Source of the DNA: Dysgonomonas sp. BGC7
GTDB lineage: Bacteria; Bacteroidota; Bacteroidia; Bacteroidales; Dysgonomonadaceae
NCBI RefSeq assembly: GCF_001261735.1
Contig: NZ_CVRP01000010.1
Span: forward strand, 124,001 to 188,000
Length of the DNA stretch: 64,000 nucleotides
Direction: 5' to 3'
The notes beneath the pieces were generated by a model. That model ran no database searches. It had not been told where the DNA came from and saw only the letters and a list, made by a program, of their open reading frames with translations. Positions 8,833-20,384 of this stretch are shown one piece after another; position 1 is the first letter of the stretch; every line of letters starts with the position of its first letter. The translations under genes and the position numbers were made by a program.

Positions 8833-9795
8833 TTAATAATCCTTCACTTCCCATCCCAAAGCACTGGCTCCCAGTACAGCGGCATCACTTTCTTTAAGCT
8901 CAGACATCAATAGTTTTATCTTATTTCTGTATATTGGAAGCATGTTTTCTTCCATATATTTACGAACAGGGTCAAATATAAATTTACCGGATTTGGTTAA
9001 TCCTCCAAATAAAATTATGGCTTCAGGACTAGAGAATGCTACAAAATCTGCAAATGATTCTCCAAGAACTTGTCCTGTAAATTCAAATATTTCTTTAGCC
9101 AGCTTATCTCCTTTTATTGCTGCATCATATACATCTTTCGATGTTATCTCTGAAGCGTCTAATTCTCTCAATAAACTAGAATCTTTTTTTGTTTCAAGAT
9201 ATTCTCTTGCAGTACGGGCAACCCCGGTAGCAGAACTATAAGTTTCGAGACACCCTTTTTTACCACATCCACACATGCGTCCTTCGCGTATAGCTGTTGT
9301 ATGGCCTAATTCTCCGGCAAAACCATCATGTCCATATACAAGCTGTCCGTTGACAACAATACCGCTACCAACTCCGGTACCCAACGTAATAACTATAAAA
9401 TCTTTCATTCCTCGAGCAGCACCGTAGGTCATCTCCCCAATGGCAGCAGCATTAGCATCGTTCGTTAAAGCTACGGGAACATTTAATTTATCGGTTAGCA
9501 TCTGTGCTAATGGAATAACTCCTTTCCAAGGTAGATTAGGGGCAAACTCTATACAACCAGTGAAAAAGTTTCCGTTAGGAGCACCTACACCAATACCTTT
9601 GATATTACCCGAGCCTCCTACCTGATCTATAATCTCCTGTACACCTGCTGACAGATGAGTTACATATTCGTTTATTTCTTTATAAGAACCAGTTTTTATA
9701 GAGCCTTGATTGATGATATGTCCTCTTTTGTCTACTACGCCAAATACAGAGTTTGTACCGCCAATATCAATTCCAATAGCATATGGTTTTTCCAT
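8833..9795 (-). CDS. ROK family glucokinase
   Basis: A 320-residue sugar kinase of the ROK family, most likely phosphorylating glucose to glucose 6-phosphate with ATP in the cytoplasm. The N-terminal phosphate motif is DIGGTNSVFGVVD, followed by TNDANAAAIGE (catalytic Asp region) and TLGTGVGSGIV. The zinc site is GELGHTTA plus CGCGKKGCLE, as in ROK kinases. There is no N-terminal HTH, so this is a kinase rather than a ROK repressor. Glucose specificity is inferred from the family (other hexoses are possible). It forms a single-gene unit with -7 box TATATTTG at 9847-9854. Confidence 0.88.
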   Translation of the reverse strand: MEKPYAIGIDIGGTNSVFGVVDKRGHIINQGSIKTGSYKEINEYVTHLSAGVQEIIDQVGGSGNIKGIGVGAPNGNFFTGCIEFAPNLPWKGVIPLAQMLTDKLNVPVALTNDANAAAIGEMTYGAARGMKDFIVITLGTGVGSGIVVNGQLVYGHDGFAGELGHTTAIREGRMCGCGKKGCLETYSSATGVARTAREYLETKKDSSLLRELDASEITSKDVYDAAIKGDKLAKEIFEFTGQVLGESFADFVAFSSPEAIILFGGLTKSGKFIFDPVRKYMEENMLPIYRNKIKLLMSELKESDAAVLGASALGWEVKDY

Positions 9796-9846
9796 GATTT
9801 TATTATGTTAATTCAACAACGAAATTATTTTTAGATTAAATGTGTG

Positions 9847-9854
9847 CAAATATA
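9847..9854 (-). promoter_or_regulatory. -7 box for the ROK kinase gene
   Basis: Read leftward, TATATTTG matches TAnnTTTG, 52 bp before the ATG. Confidence 0.45.
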
Positions 9855-10003
9855 ATTAATTCTGCCCTAAAATTGATCTTTTAGATGCTAATAATATGCT
9901 TTTTATTTACTAGAAAGAGGCTATTAATGCCTATCGAGTAACTTTTTATAAAACTTCCGATAATCATCCTCTATCATTGCATATTTTCAGATATAACTAT
10001 TAA

Positions 10004-11098
10004 CTATAAGTCTTTGAAATATATATCTAATACTTTACTTGCTGCGGCAAACGAACTTAACCTAGAGTTCAAAACATCTTGTTCATAGACCTTTAACCCT
10101 TGCTGTACTTTAAGATTATTATAAAAATTATTCTTTAATTTCTCATTTATAGTCTCATACATCCAATATCTGGACTGGCTATTTCTCCGATGGTCAAAAT
10201 ATCCACTCTTTTTGACAAAGTCAATATATTCATCTATCATATTTAACACTTCGTCAACACCAATATCATAGTATCCAGAATATGTTAATACTTTCGGAGA
10301 CCAGCCGGAGTCGGGTAGGGGAAACAGGTGCAAAGCATTTTGAAAATGAGATTGAGCTAGTTTTGCTTTTTCTATATTTGTTCCATCTGCTTTGTTTATG
10401 ATTATGCCATCAGCCATTTCCATAATACCTCTTTTTATTCCTTGCAATTCATCTCCGGTTCCTGCTAGCTGAATTAATAAGAAAAAGTCTACCATCGAGT
10501 GTACTGCAGTTTCAGATTGTCCTACACCAACGGTTTCTACTATAATTCGATTAAATCCGGCAGCTTCACAAAGTATAATAGTCTCTCTTGTTTTGCGGGC
10601 AACTCCACCCAATGATCCGGCAGAAGGAGAGGGGCGGATAAATGCGTTTGCCTCTGTGGATAACCTTTCCATACGGGTTTTATCACCAAGTATACTACCT
10701 TTGGTTACCTCGCTCGAAGGATCTATTGCTAATACTGCCAATTTATTATTCCCTTTGAGTATATGCATACCAAAAGAGTCTATAGATGTACTTTTTCCTG
10801 CACCGGGTACACCGGTAATTCCTATTCTAATTGAATTACCGGTATATGGAAGGCATTTTTCTATAACTTCCTGTGCTATAACCTGATGCTCTGGTTTCGA
10901 GCTCTCTACAAGAGTTACAGCTTGTCCTAAAATAGATATATTACCTTTTAATATACCTTCTACATATTCTGATGCTGAATATGTTTTCCTTTTATATTTT
11001 TTGAAACTATTCAGATACGGATTAACTGTTGGTTGTTCACCAATTCCTTTATTCACACGTAATCCATGAAACTGATCATCATTCTCTATATGGTCCAT
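10004..11098 (-). CDS. meaB: MeaB/ArgK-type GTPase, methylmalonyl-CoA mutase chaperone
   Basis: A 364-residue G3E-family P-loop GTPase that protects and reloads adenosylcobalamin-dependent methylmalonyl-CoA mutase. The P-loop is GVPGAGKSTS (about 96-104), the switch regions lie in LAIDPSSEVTKGSILGDKTRM and ETVGVGQSE, and the guanine motif is NKADG. The C-terminal arm used for dimerization is present. No mutase genes (mutA/mutB) are adjacent, unlike in many genomes, so the partner must be encoded elsewhere. The older name argK reflects a wrong kinase assignment. Confidence 0.93.
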   Translation of the reverse strand: MDHIENDDQFHGLRVNKGIGEQPTVNPYLNSFKKYKRKTYSASEYVEGILKGNISILGQAVTLVESSKPEHQVIAQEVIEKCLPYTGNSIRIGITGVPGAGKSTSIDSFGMHILKGNNKLAVLAIDPSSEVTKGSILGDKTRMERLSTEANAFIRPSPSAGSLGGVARKTRETIILCEAAGFNRIIVETVGVGQSETAVHSMVDFFLLIQLAGTGDELQGIKRGIMEMADGIIINKADGTNIEKAKLAQSHFQNALHLFPLPDSGWSPKVLTYSGYYDIGVDEVLNMIDEYIDFVKKSGYFDHRRNSQSRYWMYETINEKLKNNFYNNLKVQQGLKVYEQDVLNSRLSSFAAASKVLDIYFKDL

Positions 11099-11275
11099 AT
11101 TTGCTTTTTATTTATGGATATAATATTCTTGATGTAAATATACGAAAAAAAAGAAAGATAGTAAAGATTTCTTATCTTTGATATTAAACATAATAGTAAT
11201 TATATAACATATATGTTTATTTGAGATAAGACTGTATTTTACACATTGTCAGAAAAGAACCACATAGAAAATAAA

Positions 11276-11305
11276 AGCGCCTGAGAAGTTATCTCAAGCG
11301 CTCCT
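11276..11305 (-). terminator. Hairpin after the gyrA-TPR unit
   Basis: AGCGCCTGAGA pairs with TCTCAAGCGCT with one mismatch, about 20 bp beyond the TPR gene stop. AT-rich sequence follows on the leftward side. Confidence 0.7.
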
Positions 11306-11323
11306 AAAATGGAAATTATATAA

Positions 11324-12604
11324 TTAATTTGCTAATTCTTTATCAATAGCATCTAGTTCTGCTGATTTGTCTACATTAAGCAAGCTTAAATTATAATATA
11401 CATTTTGTAGTTTCATTAGAGCTGGTCTAATATCCAACTTATCTGCATTTTTAGCTTTTAATATATCGCGATATTTTTCAAGATATGGAAGAGCTTTTAA
11501 ATACAATTCAGATGTTGTTTTATCTAGTTCTGCCTGTTCTCTTCTATTAGTTGTTTGTCCAGCCTTATCTTTAATATCCTGAGCTTGTAATACATATAAT
11601 ACCCCAATACCTTCCAGTGCTCTTTCGCAATTTGCATCAGCCGCCACAGCGCTTAGATATGCAGGTTCAGCCTTATCATAAGCTTTTTGTTCTGCATATA
11701 ATGATGCTTTTACACTCATTAAGTCACAAGTATTAGCAGGATCATTAGCAATAGCCTGATCAAGGTAAGCTATAGCTTCGTTTGTTTTTCCTCCTCTAAT
11801 AAATTCATTAATTAGATTTGGTGTAAAATATTTATTACTAGGGAATTTCTCAGCACCTTCACGTAAAGTTGTTACAAAAGCTACACTATCCTCTAATTGT
11901 TGATATTCGCTTGCAAGTAGCTCATATATATCACTTTCTTTATATGTGCTATTTGATATATAAGGTTCTGAAGCTAATCTTTTTAATAATTTTACAGAAC
12001 GAGGATGATCTTTCGATTGTATAGAACTAATTACTGCATAATACTTAATAGTTTGATATGTAGAATCTTGTGTGTTGAAATCTGATTTAGAGTCTTCAAA
12101 CATAGCCAAAGTTGGCAATTCCCAATATCTTTCGAAAAAGTCTGCGGCTTTTTTATAATCTTGTTTGTCATTATAGAATACTCCTCCATTGATATAAAAT
12201 CTATGGCCATCTCTCATATTCTTAACGATATCTTTTCTTACTTTATTTTTAACTTGTCCTTTTTCATTTGGCACTTGTCCCAATTCATCAGCTTTTATAT
12301 ATGGATCGTACATATTGTACAAACCTACATACATAGCTTCTTCATTACCTCCTTTACCGGTAATTTCCTTTTGCATTTCCAGAGTACGCTGATCATCAAA
12401 AGCTTTGTACTCTATATCTCCGGCCAATTTCCATGTTTCAGGATCTTCAGCAGTTTCCGAATTAGTAAGAGCAGGTTTTATCAATTCTCTAGCTTCATTA
12501 ATGTTGCTTTTCATCGCAGATTTAGCATCTTTTACTGCCTTCTTTTGAGCAAAAGAAAAAGCAGCTAGCATGCATAGCGATGTTACTAATATTACTTTCT
12601 TCAT
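11324..12604 (-). CDS. Exported tetratricopeptide-repeat protein
   Basis: A 426-residue periplasmic protein with a signal peptide (residues 1-19, cleavage after SFA). The rest is helical, with TPR-like units, clearest at about 255-345 (NEAIAYLDQAIANDPAN, then KAEPAYLSAVAADANCERALEGIGVLY). It probably acts as a scaffold for protein contacts; the partner is unknown. The gene starts 36 bp after gyrA and shares its transcript, an arrangement I believe is common in Bacteroidales. A hairpin terminator follows the stop. Confidence 0.82.
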   Translation of the reverse strand: MKKVILVTSLCMLAAFSFAQKKAVKDAKSAMKSNINEARELIKPALTNSETAEDPETWKLAGDIEYKAFDDQRTLEMQKEITGKGGNEEAMYVGLYNMYDPYIKADELGQVPNEKGQVKNKVRKDIVKNMRDGHRFYINGGVFYNDKQDYKKAADFFERYWELPTLAMFEDSKSDFNTQDSTYQTIKYYAVISSIQSKDHPRSVKLLKRLASEPYISNSTYKESDIYELLASEYQQLEDSVAFVTTLREGAEKFPSNKYFTPNLINEFIRGGKTNEAIAYLDQAIANDPANTCDLMSVKASLYAEQKAYDKAEPAYLSAVAADANCERALEGIGVLYVLQAQDIKDKAGQTTNRREQAELDKTTSELYLKALPYLEKYRDILKAKNADKLDIRPALMKLQNVYYNLSLLNVDKSAELDAIDKELAN

Positions 12605-12640
12605 ATTTACCTGTTTTTTTAATTTGTTACTTTTTTATAT

Positions 12641-15211
12641 TTAAGACAATTCTTCTGTATTATCTGTATACTCTTCTCCTAAATCGTTTTCGTCGATATT
12701 CGGTTCTGATTCAACTTTACAAACTGATGCTATTTCATCATTTCTTTTGCCTAAATTAATGAGTCTTACTCCCTGTGTAGCACGTCCCATAGTGCGAATA
12801 TCTGAAACTTTTAGACGAATTGCGATACCAGACTTGTTAATTATCATTAAATCGTTCTCGTCCGTTACACTGTTAATAGAAACAAGTTTTCCCGTCTTGT
12901 CTGTAATATTCAGAGTCTTAACACCTTTTCCACCTCTGCTAGTAATACGATATACCGGTATAGTTTCTCCATTTTCGTCCAATATTTCATTACCATCATC
13001 GTCTTTATCATTCAGATTAGTACGTTTACCATATCCTTGCTCCGATACAACCATTATGGTATCAGTCTTTTGAGCATCTTTCGACATAGCTAACATGCCT
13101 ATAACCTGATCTTGTCCATCGTCGTCTATTCTCATACCACGTACACCTGTAGCTGTACGTCCCATAACACGCACTTCGGATTCGTGGAAACGAATGGCTC
13201 GACCATTACGATTAGCTAGTAGAATTTCACTATCACCATCAGTCATTAATACTTCTATTACTTTATCATCTTCACGAATTGTAATAGCATTTACTCCATT
13301 CTGACGAGGACGCGAATATGCTTCAAGACTTGTTTTCTTAATTACTCCCTGTTGAGTACAGAACATTAAATAATGGCTGTTGATAAAGTCAGAATCACTA
13401 AATCCTCTAACTCTTACAAATGCTGTTACTTTGTCGTCAGATTCTATATTCAACAAGTTCTGGATAGCTCTCCCTTTCGAGTTTTTAGTACCTTCCGGTA
13501 TGTCGAACACGCGCAACCAATAACATTTTCCTTTCTGTGTGAAAAGAAGCATGTAGTTGTGCATAGATGCCGGATATATATGTTCGATGAAGTCTGCGTC
13601 GCGTGTCTCCGAACCCTTAGCTCCTACTCCACCTCTATTTTGAGATCTGAATTCAGAAAGAGGTGTACGTTTAATATATCCTAAATGAGAAATAGTTAAT
13701 ATCATCTCATCATTTGCATAAAAATCTTCCGGATTTAGCTCTTCGGAGGCATATACTATTTCAGTACGTCGTTCGTCTCCATATTTGTCTCTTATTTCAA
13801 TCAATTCATCTTTGATAACTGTCATACGCAGTTCTTCATTAGATAGAATTTCATTCAAATAAGCTATAAGTTTTTGCACTTCTCCATATTCGTTACGAAG
13901 TTTGTCTTGTTCTAGTCCTGTTAGTTGGCGCAAACGCATTTCTACGATTGCACGGGCCTGTATTTCTGAAAGATTGAATTTTTCTATGAGACCTTCAATT
14001 GCTTCCTGTGGCGATTTAGAGCCTCTGATAATTGCAATGACTTCATCAATATTGTCAGATGCAATAATCAATCCTTCTAATATATGGGCTCTTTCTTCTG
14101 CTTTTCTTAGGTCGTATGTTGCTCTACGAATTACGACATCTATTCTATGTTCTACAAAGAAAGAGATCATATCCATGAGGTTCAATGTTCTAGGGCGTCC
14201 TTTTACAAGGGCGATATTGTTTACACTGAACGAAGATTGTAAGGCAGTAAGCTTATATAATTTATTTAAAACGACATTGGCATTCGCATCTCGTTTTACA
14301 TCTACAACGATACGCATACCCTGACGATCCGATTCATCATTTACATTGCTGATGCCTTCAAGTCTTTTTTCTCCTACAAGGTCTGCTATATGTTTAATTA
14401 ACTCAGCTTTATTGACCAAATATGGAATTTCGGAAATGATAATTTTCTCATGGTTACCTTCCATTTCTATTTCAGCACGGCCACGCATTACCACACGTCC
14501 ACGCCCTGTCTCAAAAGCATCTTTAACACCTTGATATCCATAAATATACCCACCAGAAGGAAAGTCAGGAGCTTTTATGTATTGCATTAAGCCTTCGATA
14601 TCAATATCTTTATCTTCGATGTATGCTATAATTGCATTAATAACCTCTGTCATATTATGCGGAGGCATATTCGTCGCCATACCTACGGCAATCCCTGAGG
14701 CTCCATTTATAAGAAGATTCGGTATCCTTGTGGGTAAAACTGTTGGCTCTTTTAAGGTATCGTCAAAGTTTAACTGAAAATCGACAGTCTCTTTTTCTAT
14801 GTCTTTTAGCATTTCTTCCGCCAAACGGCTCAATCTGGCTTCGGTATAACGCATTGCTGCAGGGCTATCGCCATCGACACTCCCCATATTACCTTGTCCG
14901 TCTACTAAAAGATAGCGCATACTCCATTCCTGAGCCATACGCACCATAGCAAAATAAACTGATGAATCTCCATGAGGGTGGTATTTACCTAAGACTTCCC
15001 CTACAATTCTTGCAGATTTTTTGTGTGGTTTATTAGATGCATTACCTAATTCACTCATACCGTATAGTATACGACGGTGAACAGGTTTAAATCCGTCTCT
15101 AACATCTGGTAATGCACGAGATACAATCACCGACATTGAATAGTCAATGTAGGCCGATTTCATTTCATCCTCGATGTTAATTTTGATAATTCTATCCTCT
15201 GCTTCTGCCAT
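12641..15211 (-). CDS. gyrA: DNA gyrase subunit A
   Basis: An 856-residue type IIA topoisomerase subunit that cuts and rejoins DNA for negative supercoiling. The winged-helix/tower core has the catalytic tyrosine Y122 in [10 protein letters not shown]. The C-terminal half is a six-bladed beta-pinwheel with GyrA-box type sequence SRGGKGVKT. The acidic tail ([11 protein letters not shown]) is usual. In the quinolone region, residue 83 is Ser but position 87, acidic in E. coli, is Phe (GDSSVYF). This may be natural in this group. The TPR gene follows in the same operon. Confidence 0.97.
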   Translation of the reverse strand: MAEAEDRIIKINIEDEMKSAYIDYSMSVIVSRALPDVRDGFKPVHRRILYGMSELGNASNKPHKKSARIVGEVLGKYHPHGDSSVYFAMVRMAQEWSMRYLLVDGQGNMGSVDGDSPAAMRYTEARLSRLAEEMLKDIEKETVDFQLNFDDTLKEPTVLPTRIPNLLINGASGIAVGMATNMPPHNMTEVINAIIAYIEDKDIDIEGLMQYIKAPDFPSGGYIYGYQGVKDAFETGRGRVVMRGRAEIEMEGNHEKIIISEIPYLVNKAELIKHIADLVGEKRLEGISNVNDESDRQGMRIVVDVKRDANANVVLNKLYKLTALQSSFSVNNIALVKGRPRTLNLMDMISFFVEHRIDVVIRRATYDLRKAEERAHILEGLIIASDNIDEVIAIIRGSKSPQEAIEGLIEKFNLSEIQARAIVEMRLRQLTGLEQDKLRNEYGEVQKLIAYLNEILSNEELRMTVIKDELIEIRDKYGDERRTEIVYASEELNPEDFYANDEMILTISHLGYIKRTPLSEFRSQNRGGVGAKGSETRDADFIEHIYPASMHNYMLLFTQKGKCYWLRVFDIPEGTKNSKGRAIQNLLNIESDDKVTAFVRVRGFSDSDFINSHYLMFCTQQGVIKKTSLEAYSRPRQNGVNAITIREDDKVIEVLMTDGDSEILLANRNGRAIRFHESEVRVMGRTATGVRGMRIDDDGQDQVIGMLAMSKDAQKTDTIMVVSEQGYGKRTNLNDKDDDGNEILDENGETIPVYRITSRGGKGVKTLNITDKTGKLVSINSVTDENDLMIINKSGIAIRLKVSDIRTMGRATQGVRLINLGKRNDEIASVCKVESEPNIDENDLGEEYTDNTEELS

Positions 15212-15338
15212 TATATTTTAAGATAAATTTTTTATTCTCAAATAGTTTGTAAAAGTGTTTCAAACGAGGCTTTTTGCAGCCTCCAAAAAACATGCTAAGA
15301 TATAAATTTTCTTTCTATTAAGAAAATTTAATCTCACA

Positions 15339-15376
15339 AAAAAGCCCGATAAAACCTAAAGTTATCGGGCTTTTTA
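15339..15376 (-). terminator. Intrinsic terminator of secA
   Basis: AAGCCCGATAA pairs with TTATCGGGCTT across an 8-nt loop, with A/T runs on both sides, about 70 bp past the secA stop. Confidence 0.88.
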
Positions 15377-15442
15377 TATTTGAAGTAACAGGTGAAAATA
15401 ATAGAATAGTAAAACCTGTTGTCTTAGTTATTTTAGAGTTGA

Positions 15443-18400
15443 TTATTCTCCTTTTCCATGACAGCTTTTATACTTCTTACCACTACCACAGAAACAAGGA
15501 TCGTTTCGTCCAGGTGTCTTATCTACATGTACGGGAGCTATCTTTTGCCTGTCAGATTCCTGTGATGGTTGTGAAGATCTCTGTCCTGCATTTTCCTGAT
15601 CTACATCAGTCTTTTCGGTACGATAGCGACTGTAGTCTGTTTTTTGTTCCGGAGCAGCCTGACGTACTTGTTCTGGTTCGCGTACAGGTATCTGACCACG
15701 CATAAGGATAGTAACAGCCTTATTGTTCACACTGTTTAGCATTGATTTGAACAAAGTGAATGATTCTAATTTGTAGATCAAAAGTGGATCTTTTTGCTCG
15801 TAGCTCGCATTTTGTACCGATTGGCGTAAATCATCCATTTCACGAAGGTGTTCTTTCCATTCTTCGTCAATAGTATGCAATACAATCGCTTTTTCAAATG
15901 ACTTTATAATATCTTTCGATTGAGAATTATATGCTTCTTTTAGGTTACATGAGATATTATACACTCGTTTTCCGTCTGTTATAGGAATAAGTATATTTTC
16001 AAATTTATCTCCTTGTTCTTCAAACACTTGTTTGATTACAGGATTTGCTATTTCGGCAAGGCGATCCATTTTCTGTTTGAAGTTTTTAACTGCTGTGTCG
16101 TAAATTATATCCACTAGAGTATCGGCTTTAGTAGAACGGAAAGTAGCTTCATCGAATGGCAATTCGATGGCTAAAACACGTAGAGAATCTATTTTTAGAC
16201 CTTCGTAATCCTGATTGTCTGCATATTGTTCGACCAAACTTACTGCTGTATCATAGAACATATTTACAATATCTATTCCAATACGTTCACCCATAAGCGC
16301 ATGACGACGACGCTTGTAAATAACCTCACGTTGAGAGTTCATTACATCATCATATTCAAGTAAGCGTTTACGAATACCGAAGTTGTTTTCTTCGACTTTC
16401 TTTTGTGCACGTTCTACCGACTTACTAAGCATGTTATGCTCAAGCATTTCGCCTTCTTTAAAGCCCATACGATCCATCATTCCGGCAATACGTTCCGATG
16501 CAAATAAACGCATCAAATTGTCTTCCAGAGATATGTAGAATACTGAAGAACCCGGGTCCCCCTGACGTCCTGCACGACCTCTCAACTGACGGTCTACACG
16601 GCGAGACTCATGTCTTTCTGTACCTATAATAGCCAAACCACCTGCTTCTTTCACACTTGGAGCCAGCTTGATGTCAGTACCACGACCAGCCATATTGGTT
16701 GCAATGGTTACAGCACCAGGTTGTCCGGCTAAAGCAACTACCTCTGCTTCTCGTTGATGTAGTTTAGCATTCAGTACATTATGCTTGATTTTACGCATGG
16801 TAAGCATCTTGCCAAGTAGTTCGGATATTTCGACTGATGTTGTACCAACTAGTACTGCACGTCCTTCTTCTACCAGTTTTTCTATTTCTTGTATAACCGC
16901 AGTATATTTTTCACGTTTTGTTTTATATATACGGTCATTCATATCGTTACGTGCGATAGGTCTGTTGGTCGGAATAACCACTACATCGAGTTTGTAGATA
17001 TTCCACAATTCGCCTGCTTCTGTTTCTGCTGTACCTGTCATCCCTGATAGTTTATGATACATACGGAAATAATTTTGCAGAGTAATAGTCGCAAATGTTT
17101 GTGTTGCAGCTTCTACTTTCACTCGCTCTTTAGCTTCTATAGCTTGGTGAAGTCCATCTGAGTATCGGCGTCCGTCCATAATACGTCCGGTCTGCTCATC
17201 CACAATCATTACTTTATTATCTACAACAACATATTCATCATCTATTTCAAATAATGCATATGCTTTAAGTAACTGATTTACGGTATGTACTCGTTCCGAT
17301 TTAACAGAATAGTTCTGCATTAATTCATCTTTCTTTGCAGCTTTTTCACCATCATTCAGTGATGTATTTTCTAACTCTGAAAGTTGAGAGCCTATATCGG
17401 GAAGAACAAAGAAAAGAGGGTCGTCCGAATTTCCTGTCAGAAGGTCAATACCTTTGTCTGTCAGCTCTATACTGTTGTTTTTTTCATCGATAACAAAGTA
17501 CAAATCATCTGTAACCTCGTGCATACGACGCATTTGCTCACCCATGTATTCTTCTTCTGTCTTCAACATAGATGCTTTTATTCCCGGCTCACTCAAGAAT
17601 TTGATGAGAGGTTTATTTTTAGGTAAACCTTTAAATGATTGATACAGTACAAAACTTCCTTTCTTTTGTTCTTCCTTATCATCAGAGGCCATTTTAGCTT
17701 TTGCTTCAGCCAGTAGCTTAGTACAAAGATCTCTTTGTGCTTTTACAATGATTTCTACTCTAGGACGAAACTCTTCGAAAAGTTGTTCTTCTCCTTTTGG
17801 TATTGGTCCGGATATAATCAAAGGTGTACGTGCATCGTCTATCAATACGGAGTCTACCTCGTCGACAATAGCATAGTTGTGTTTACGCTGTACAAGGTCT
17901 GATGGATTAATAGCCATATTATCACGCAAATAGTCGAAGCCAAATTCATTATTGGTACCAAATGTAATATCAGCCTGATAGGCCTTGCGACGTCCTTCCG
18001 AGTTTGGTTGATGTTTATCTATGCAGTCTACAGATAACCCATTGAACATATAGATAGGTCCCATCCATTCCGAGTCACGTTTTGCCAGATAATCATTCAC
18101 TGTCACTACATGTACTCCGTTTCCGGTAAGGGCATTTAAAAATACAGGGAGTGTACCGACAAGAGTTTTTCCTTCTCCTGTAGCCATTTCTGCAATTTTT
18201 CCTTTATGAAGAACAACCCCTCCGAACAACTGTACATCGTAATGAATCATGTCCCATGTAATTTCATTACCTCCGGCTAACCAATGTTTGTAGTATATGG
18301 CTTTGTCTCCATCTATCTCTACAAAGTCGTGGCTTTCGGCTAACTCTCTGTCGAAATCTGTTGCTGTTACTACAATCTCTTCATTCTGAGTAAAACGGCG

Positions 18401-18754
18401 AGCAGTATCTTTTACTATAGAAAATACTTCGGGAAGCACTTTATCTAATACTTCCTCATATTTGTCTGTAACTGTTTTTTCCAATTTGTCGACTTCCGCC
18501 CAAAGCTCTTCACGCTGGTCTATTTCCAATGTTTCAGCTTTAGCCTTCAGTTCTTCTATCTGTGTTTTTTCAGTAGCTACATAATCTTGTATCTGCTGTC
18601 TGATTTCGGCTGTTTTTGCTCGCAATTCGTCATGCGATAAACGCTCTATTTCAGGGTATACAGTTTTGATACGGTCTACATACGGATTGATCTCCTTCAA
18701 GTCTCTTTGAGATTTATTTCCGAATAGTGATGTTAAAAAATCAGCGAATCCCAT
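15443..18754 (-). CDS. secA: Preprotein translocase ATPase SecA
   Basis: An 1103-residue motor that pushes unfolded preproteins through SecYEG. Walker A is [13 protein letters not shown] is the Walker B/DEAD equivalent, and the second RecA domain has [10 protein letters not shown] and [11 protein letters not shown]. The preprotein cross-linking domain lies between, and it is enlarged by about 100 residues as in other Bacteroidota (SecA of E. coli is 901). The C-terminus keeps the zinc motif of the SEC-C domain, [15 protein letters not shown]. It sits 43 bp downstream of the phosphatase-fold gene and may share its transcript. Confidence 0.97.
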   Translation of the reverse strand: MGFADFLTSLFGNKSQRDLKEINPYVDRIKTVYPEIERLSHDELRAKTAEIRQQIQDYVATEKTQIEELKAKAETLEIDQREELWAEVDKLEKTVTDKYEEVLDKVLPEVFSIVKDTARRFTQNEEIVVTATDFDRELAESHDFVEIDGDKAIYYKHWLAGGNEITWDMIHYDVQLFGGVVLHKGKIAEMATGEGKTLVGTLPVFLNALTGNGVHVVTVNDYLAKRDSEWMGPIYMFNGLSVDCIDKHQPNSEGRRKAYQADITFGTNNEFGFDYLRDNMAINPSDLVQRKHNYAIVDEVDSVLIDDARTPLIISGPIPKGEEQLFEEFRPRVEIIVKAQRDLCTKLLAEAKAKMASDDKEEQKKGSFVLYQSFKGLPKNKPLIKFLSEPGIKASMLKTEEEYMGEQMRRMHEVTDDLYFVIDEKNNSIELTDKGIDLLTGNSDDPLFFVLPDIGSQLSELENTSLNDGEKAAKKDELMQNYSVKSERVHTVNQLLKAYALFEIDDEYVVVDNKVMIVDEQTGRIMDGRRYSDGLHQAIEAKERVKVEAATQTFATITLQNYFRMYHKLSGMTGTAETEAGELWNIYKLDVVVIPTNRPIARNDMNDRIYKTKREKYTAVIQEIEKLVEEGRAVLVGTTSVEISELLGKMLTMRKIKHNVLNAKLHQREAEVVALAGQPGAVTIATNMAGRGTDIKLAPSVKEAGGLAIIGTERHESRRVDRQLRGRAGRQGDPGSSVFYISLEDNLMRLFASERIAGMMDRMGFKEGEMLEHNMLSKSVERAQKKVEENNFGIRKRLLEYDDVMNSQREVIYKRRRHALMGERIGIDIVNMFYDTAVSLVEQYADNQDYEGLKIDSLRVLAIELPFDEATFRSTKADTLVDIIYDTAVKNFKQKMDRLAEIANPVIKQVFEEQGDKFENILIPITDGKRVYNISCNLKEAYNSQSKDIIKSFEKAIVLHTIDEEWKEHLREMDDLRQSVQNASYEQKDPLLIYKLESFTLFKSMLNSVNNKAVTILMRGQIPVREPEQVRQAAPEQKTDYSRYRTEKTDVDQENAGQRSSQPSQESDRQKIAPVHVDKTPGRNDPCFCGSGKKYKSCHGKGE

Positions 18755-18797
18755 ATATTTATATTTGTTTTATTTCTTATTGTTTTTTCTTCTTCTT

Positions 18798-20384
18798 TTA
18801 AAGTAATTCTGATAAAGCTTCTTCTTTTGCTGCATTTGGAGACCGAATACGCATAATGTACGACACAGTAGGCGCTATCTCGGTTGCTTTAATAGTACGT
18901 TTTACTTTTTCAGCTTTAATTCCATTTCCGAAGAATATAACAGGGCAGACTATAGCATTACTTCTTACTTGTTTTTCCTTAAACGAAGCATCTTGTTCGT
19001 TTACTACTTTATATCCCGGTTGCAATTCTACAAATAAGTCTCCCGATGTTTCCCGGGTATATCCGTTTCTGTAATATTCCATTACGGGGTTCCATTGCCC
19101 ATGCTGCAATTGGAAAGAGGTATACACTTCTTGTACTCCGGTAAATTCGAAGACAAATTCAGCTGCTTTGTTTTGTATCTCTTGCAGTGAGATTTCTTTT
19201 TGTTTTATAAGCTCTCTATTGAGATATATCTGCCCGTTATGGAACTTATCTACCCATTTGTTATCTTTTCCATATATGGCCATCAAGTACATATTGAGCA
19301 AAGCTTCACATCTATTTATGTAAAACTTATTTTCGGGTAGAGCCTGATCTCCGGTATAAACAGGTTCATTAGAATTGTAATACCCTGTAGATGTTACAAA
19401 TATTAATGTGTTTTTGAGTCCAACAGTTTTCTCTACTTCATCGAGGAGCATTTCTATTTCCCGGTCGAGACGAGCATATGTATCTTGTATCTCGATAGAA
19501 TAGTCAGATGTTTTGGCATAGTTTCCGGCATAAAAAGTTAGAGATAGAAAATCGGGGCTGATACGTCTTCCTAATTCAGCCTTTGCCAGCACTTTCATTG
19601 CTGTACTTCTAATGTTTCCATTTACAGCAGGAGTTTGTTTAGCCAATATATATGTCTCCTTGTCAGTTCCCATGGGATGTGAAAAAGAGGCTACACTCTG
19701 CATAAAAGGAAAAGCTTTGTATGATTTTACGTCCAACAATGGTCTCCATTGCATTCCCCATGCTTTTACTGCAAAGTCCGATCCACTTCTGTTTTCCTGA
19801 TCTACTGTCCAATAAAAGTTCTTATAATAGGTACTGGATGCCCACTTACCTGTATAGTCATCTACCCAAAATGCTGTATTGCCAAATATACCCGCAGTAA
19901 TTAGTGCCTGCGATATATTCGGAGTAAAGGAGTATACATCGGAAGATCCTCTCGAAGCAATTTTTAACTCATCAGTAATGGTCGATGTCTTTAAAGCCAA
20001 TGGAGAAACTTTATCTTGTGTATAATTGCCTAGATACGAAGGATCTGAGAATGTTGTAACTTCTTGCTGTTTTACCGCCAGATACTTTTTATTTCCTACT
20101 ATACCATGATAGAAAGGAATAGTTCCGGTATATATGGTCGCTATAGCAGAAGCATCGTCCACATTTGGAAAATCGAACTTTATATTCTGATATATTAATC
20201 CTTCATTTAAAAGACGCTTAAATCCTCTTTCTGAAAAAGTATTTTGGAATAGCTCAAGATAATCGCCCCGAAGCTGATCTATAGTAATACCTATTACTAG
20301 CTTTGGAGTTTCACGCACCGAAGTTTGTGCCTGAACTGATGTAATAGTTAATACTGCGACTAATGAGGTTATTATTCTTATCAT
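18798..20384 (-). CDS. Exported alkaline-phosphatase-fold protein, probably catalytically dead
   Basis: A 528-residue protein with a signal peptide (about 1-19, cleavage near VQA-Q). It has the overall order of a PafA/type I phosphodiesterase-like enzyme: IDQLRGDYL (D36), the IYTGTIPFYHGIVGN segment, and DTYARLDREIEMLL. The catalytic residues appear lost. The nucleophile Thr/Ser of the T-x-x-GH motif aligns with Asp (VDDASAIATIYTG). The D-x-x-GH metal motif reads GNYAKTSD. The ADHG metal motif reads STGYYN. It overlaps the DUF4105 gene by 4 bp (ATGA), so translation is coupled, and it precedes secA by 43 bp. It may be a binding or scaffold protein of the cell envelope. The fold is confident; inactivity is inferred. 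Confidence 0.8.
   Translation of the reverse strand: MIRIITSLVAVLTITSVQAQTSVRETPKLVIGITIDQLRGDYLELFQNTFSERGFKRLLNEGLIYQNIKFDFPNVDDASAIATIYTGTIPFYHGIVGNKKYLAVKQQEVTTFSDPSYLGNYTQDKVSPLALKTSTITDELKIASRGSSDVYSFTPNISQALITAGIFGNTAFWVDDYTGKWASSTYYKNFYWTVDQENRSGSDFAVKAWGMQWRPLLDVKSYKAFPFMQSVASFSHPMGTDKETYILAKQTPAVNGNIRSTAMKVLAKAELGRRISPDFLSLTFYAGNYAKTSDYSIEIQDTYARLDREIEMLLDEVEKTVGLKNTLIFVTSTGYYNSNEPVYTGDQALPENKFYINRCEALLNMYLMAIYGKDNKWVDKFHNGQIYLNRELIKQKEISLQEIQNKAAEFVFEFTGVQEVYTSFQLQHGQWNPVMEYYRNGYTRETSGDLFVELQPGYKVVNEQDASFKEKQVRSNAIVCPVIFFGNGIKAEKVKRTIKATEIAPTVSYIMRIRSPNAAKEEALSELL

Noticed and set aside
10004-11098. ArgK as a transport-system kinase
   Set aside because: The sequence is a MeaB-type GTPase; the kinase label is historical.
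12161-12568. 135-codon ORF on the plus strand inside the TPR gene
   Set aside because: Antisense shadow rich in Ser, Phe and Ile; the opposite strand carries a coherent signal peptide and TPR sequence.
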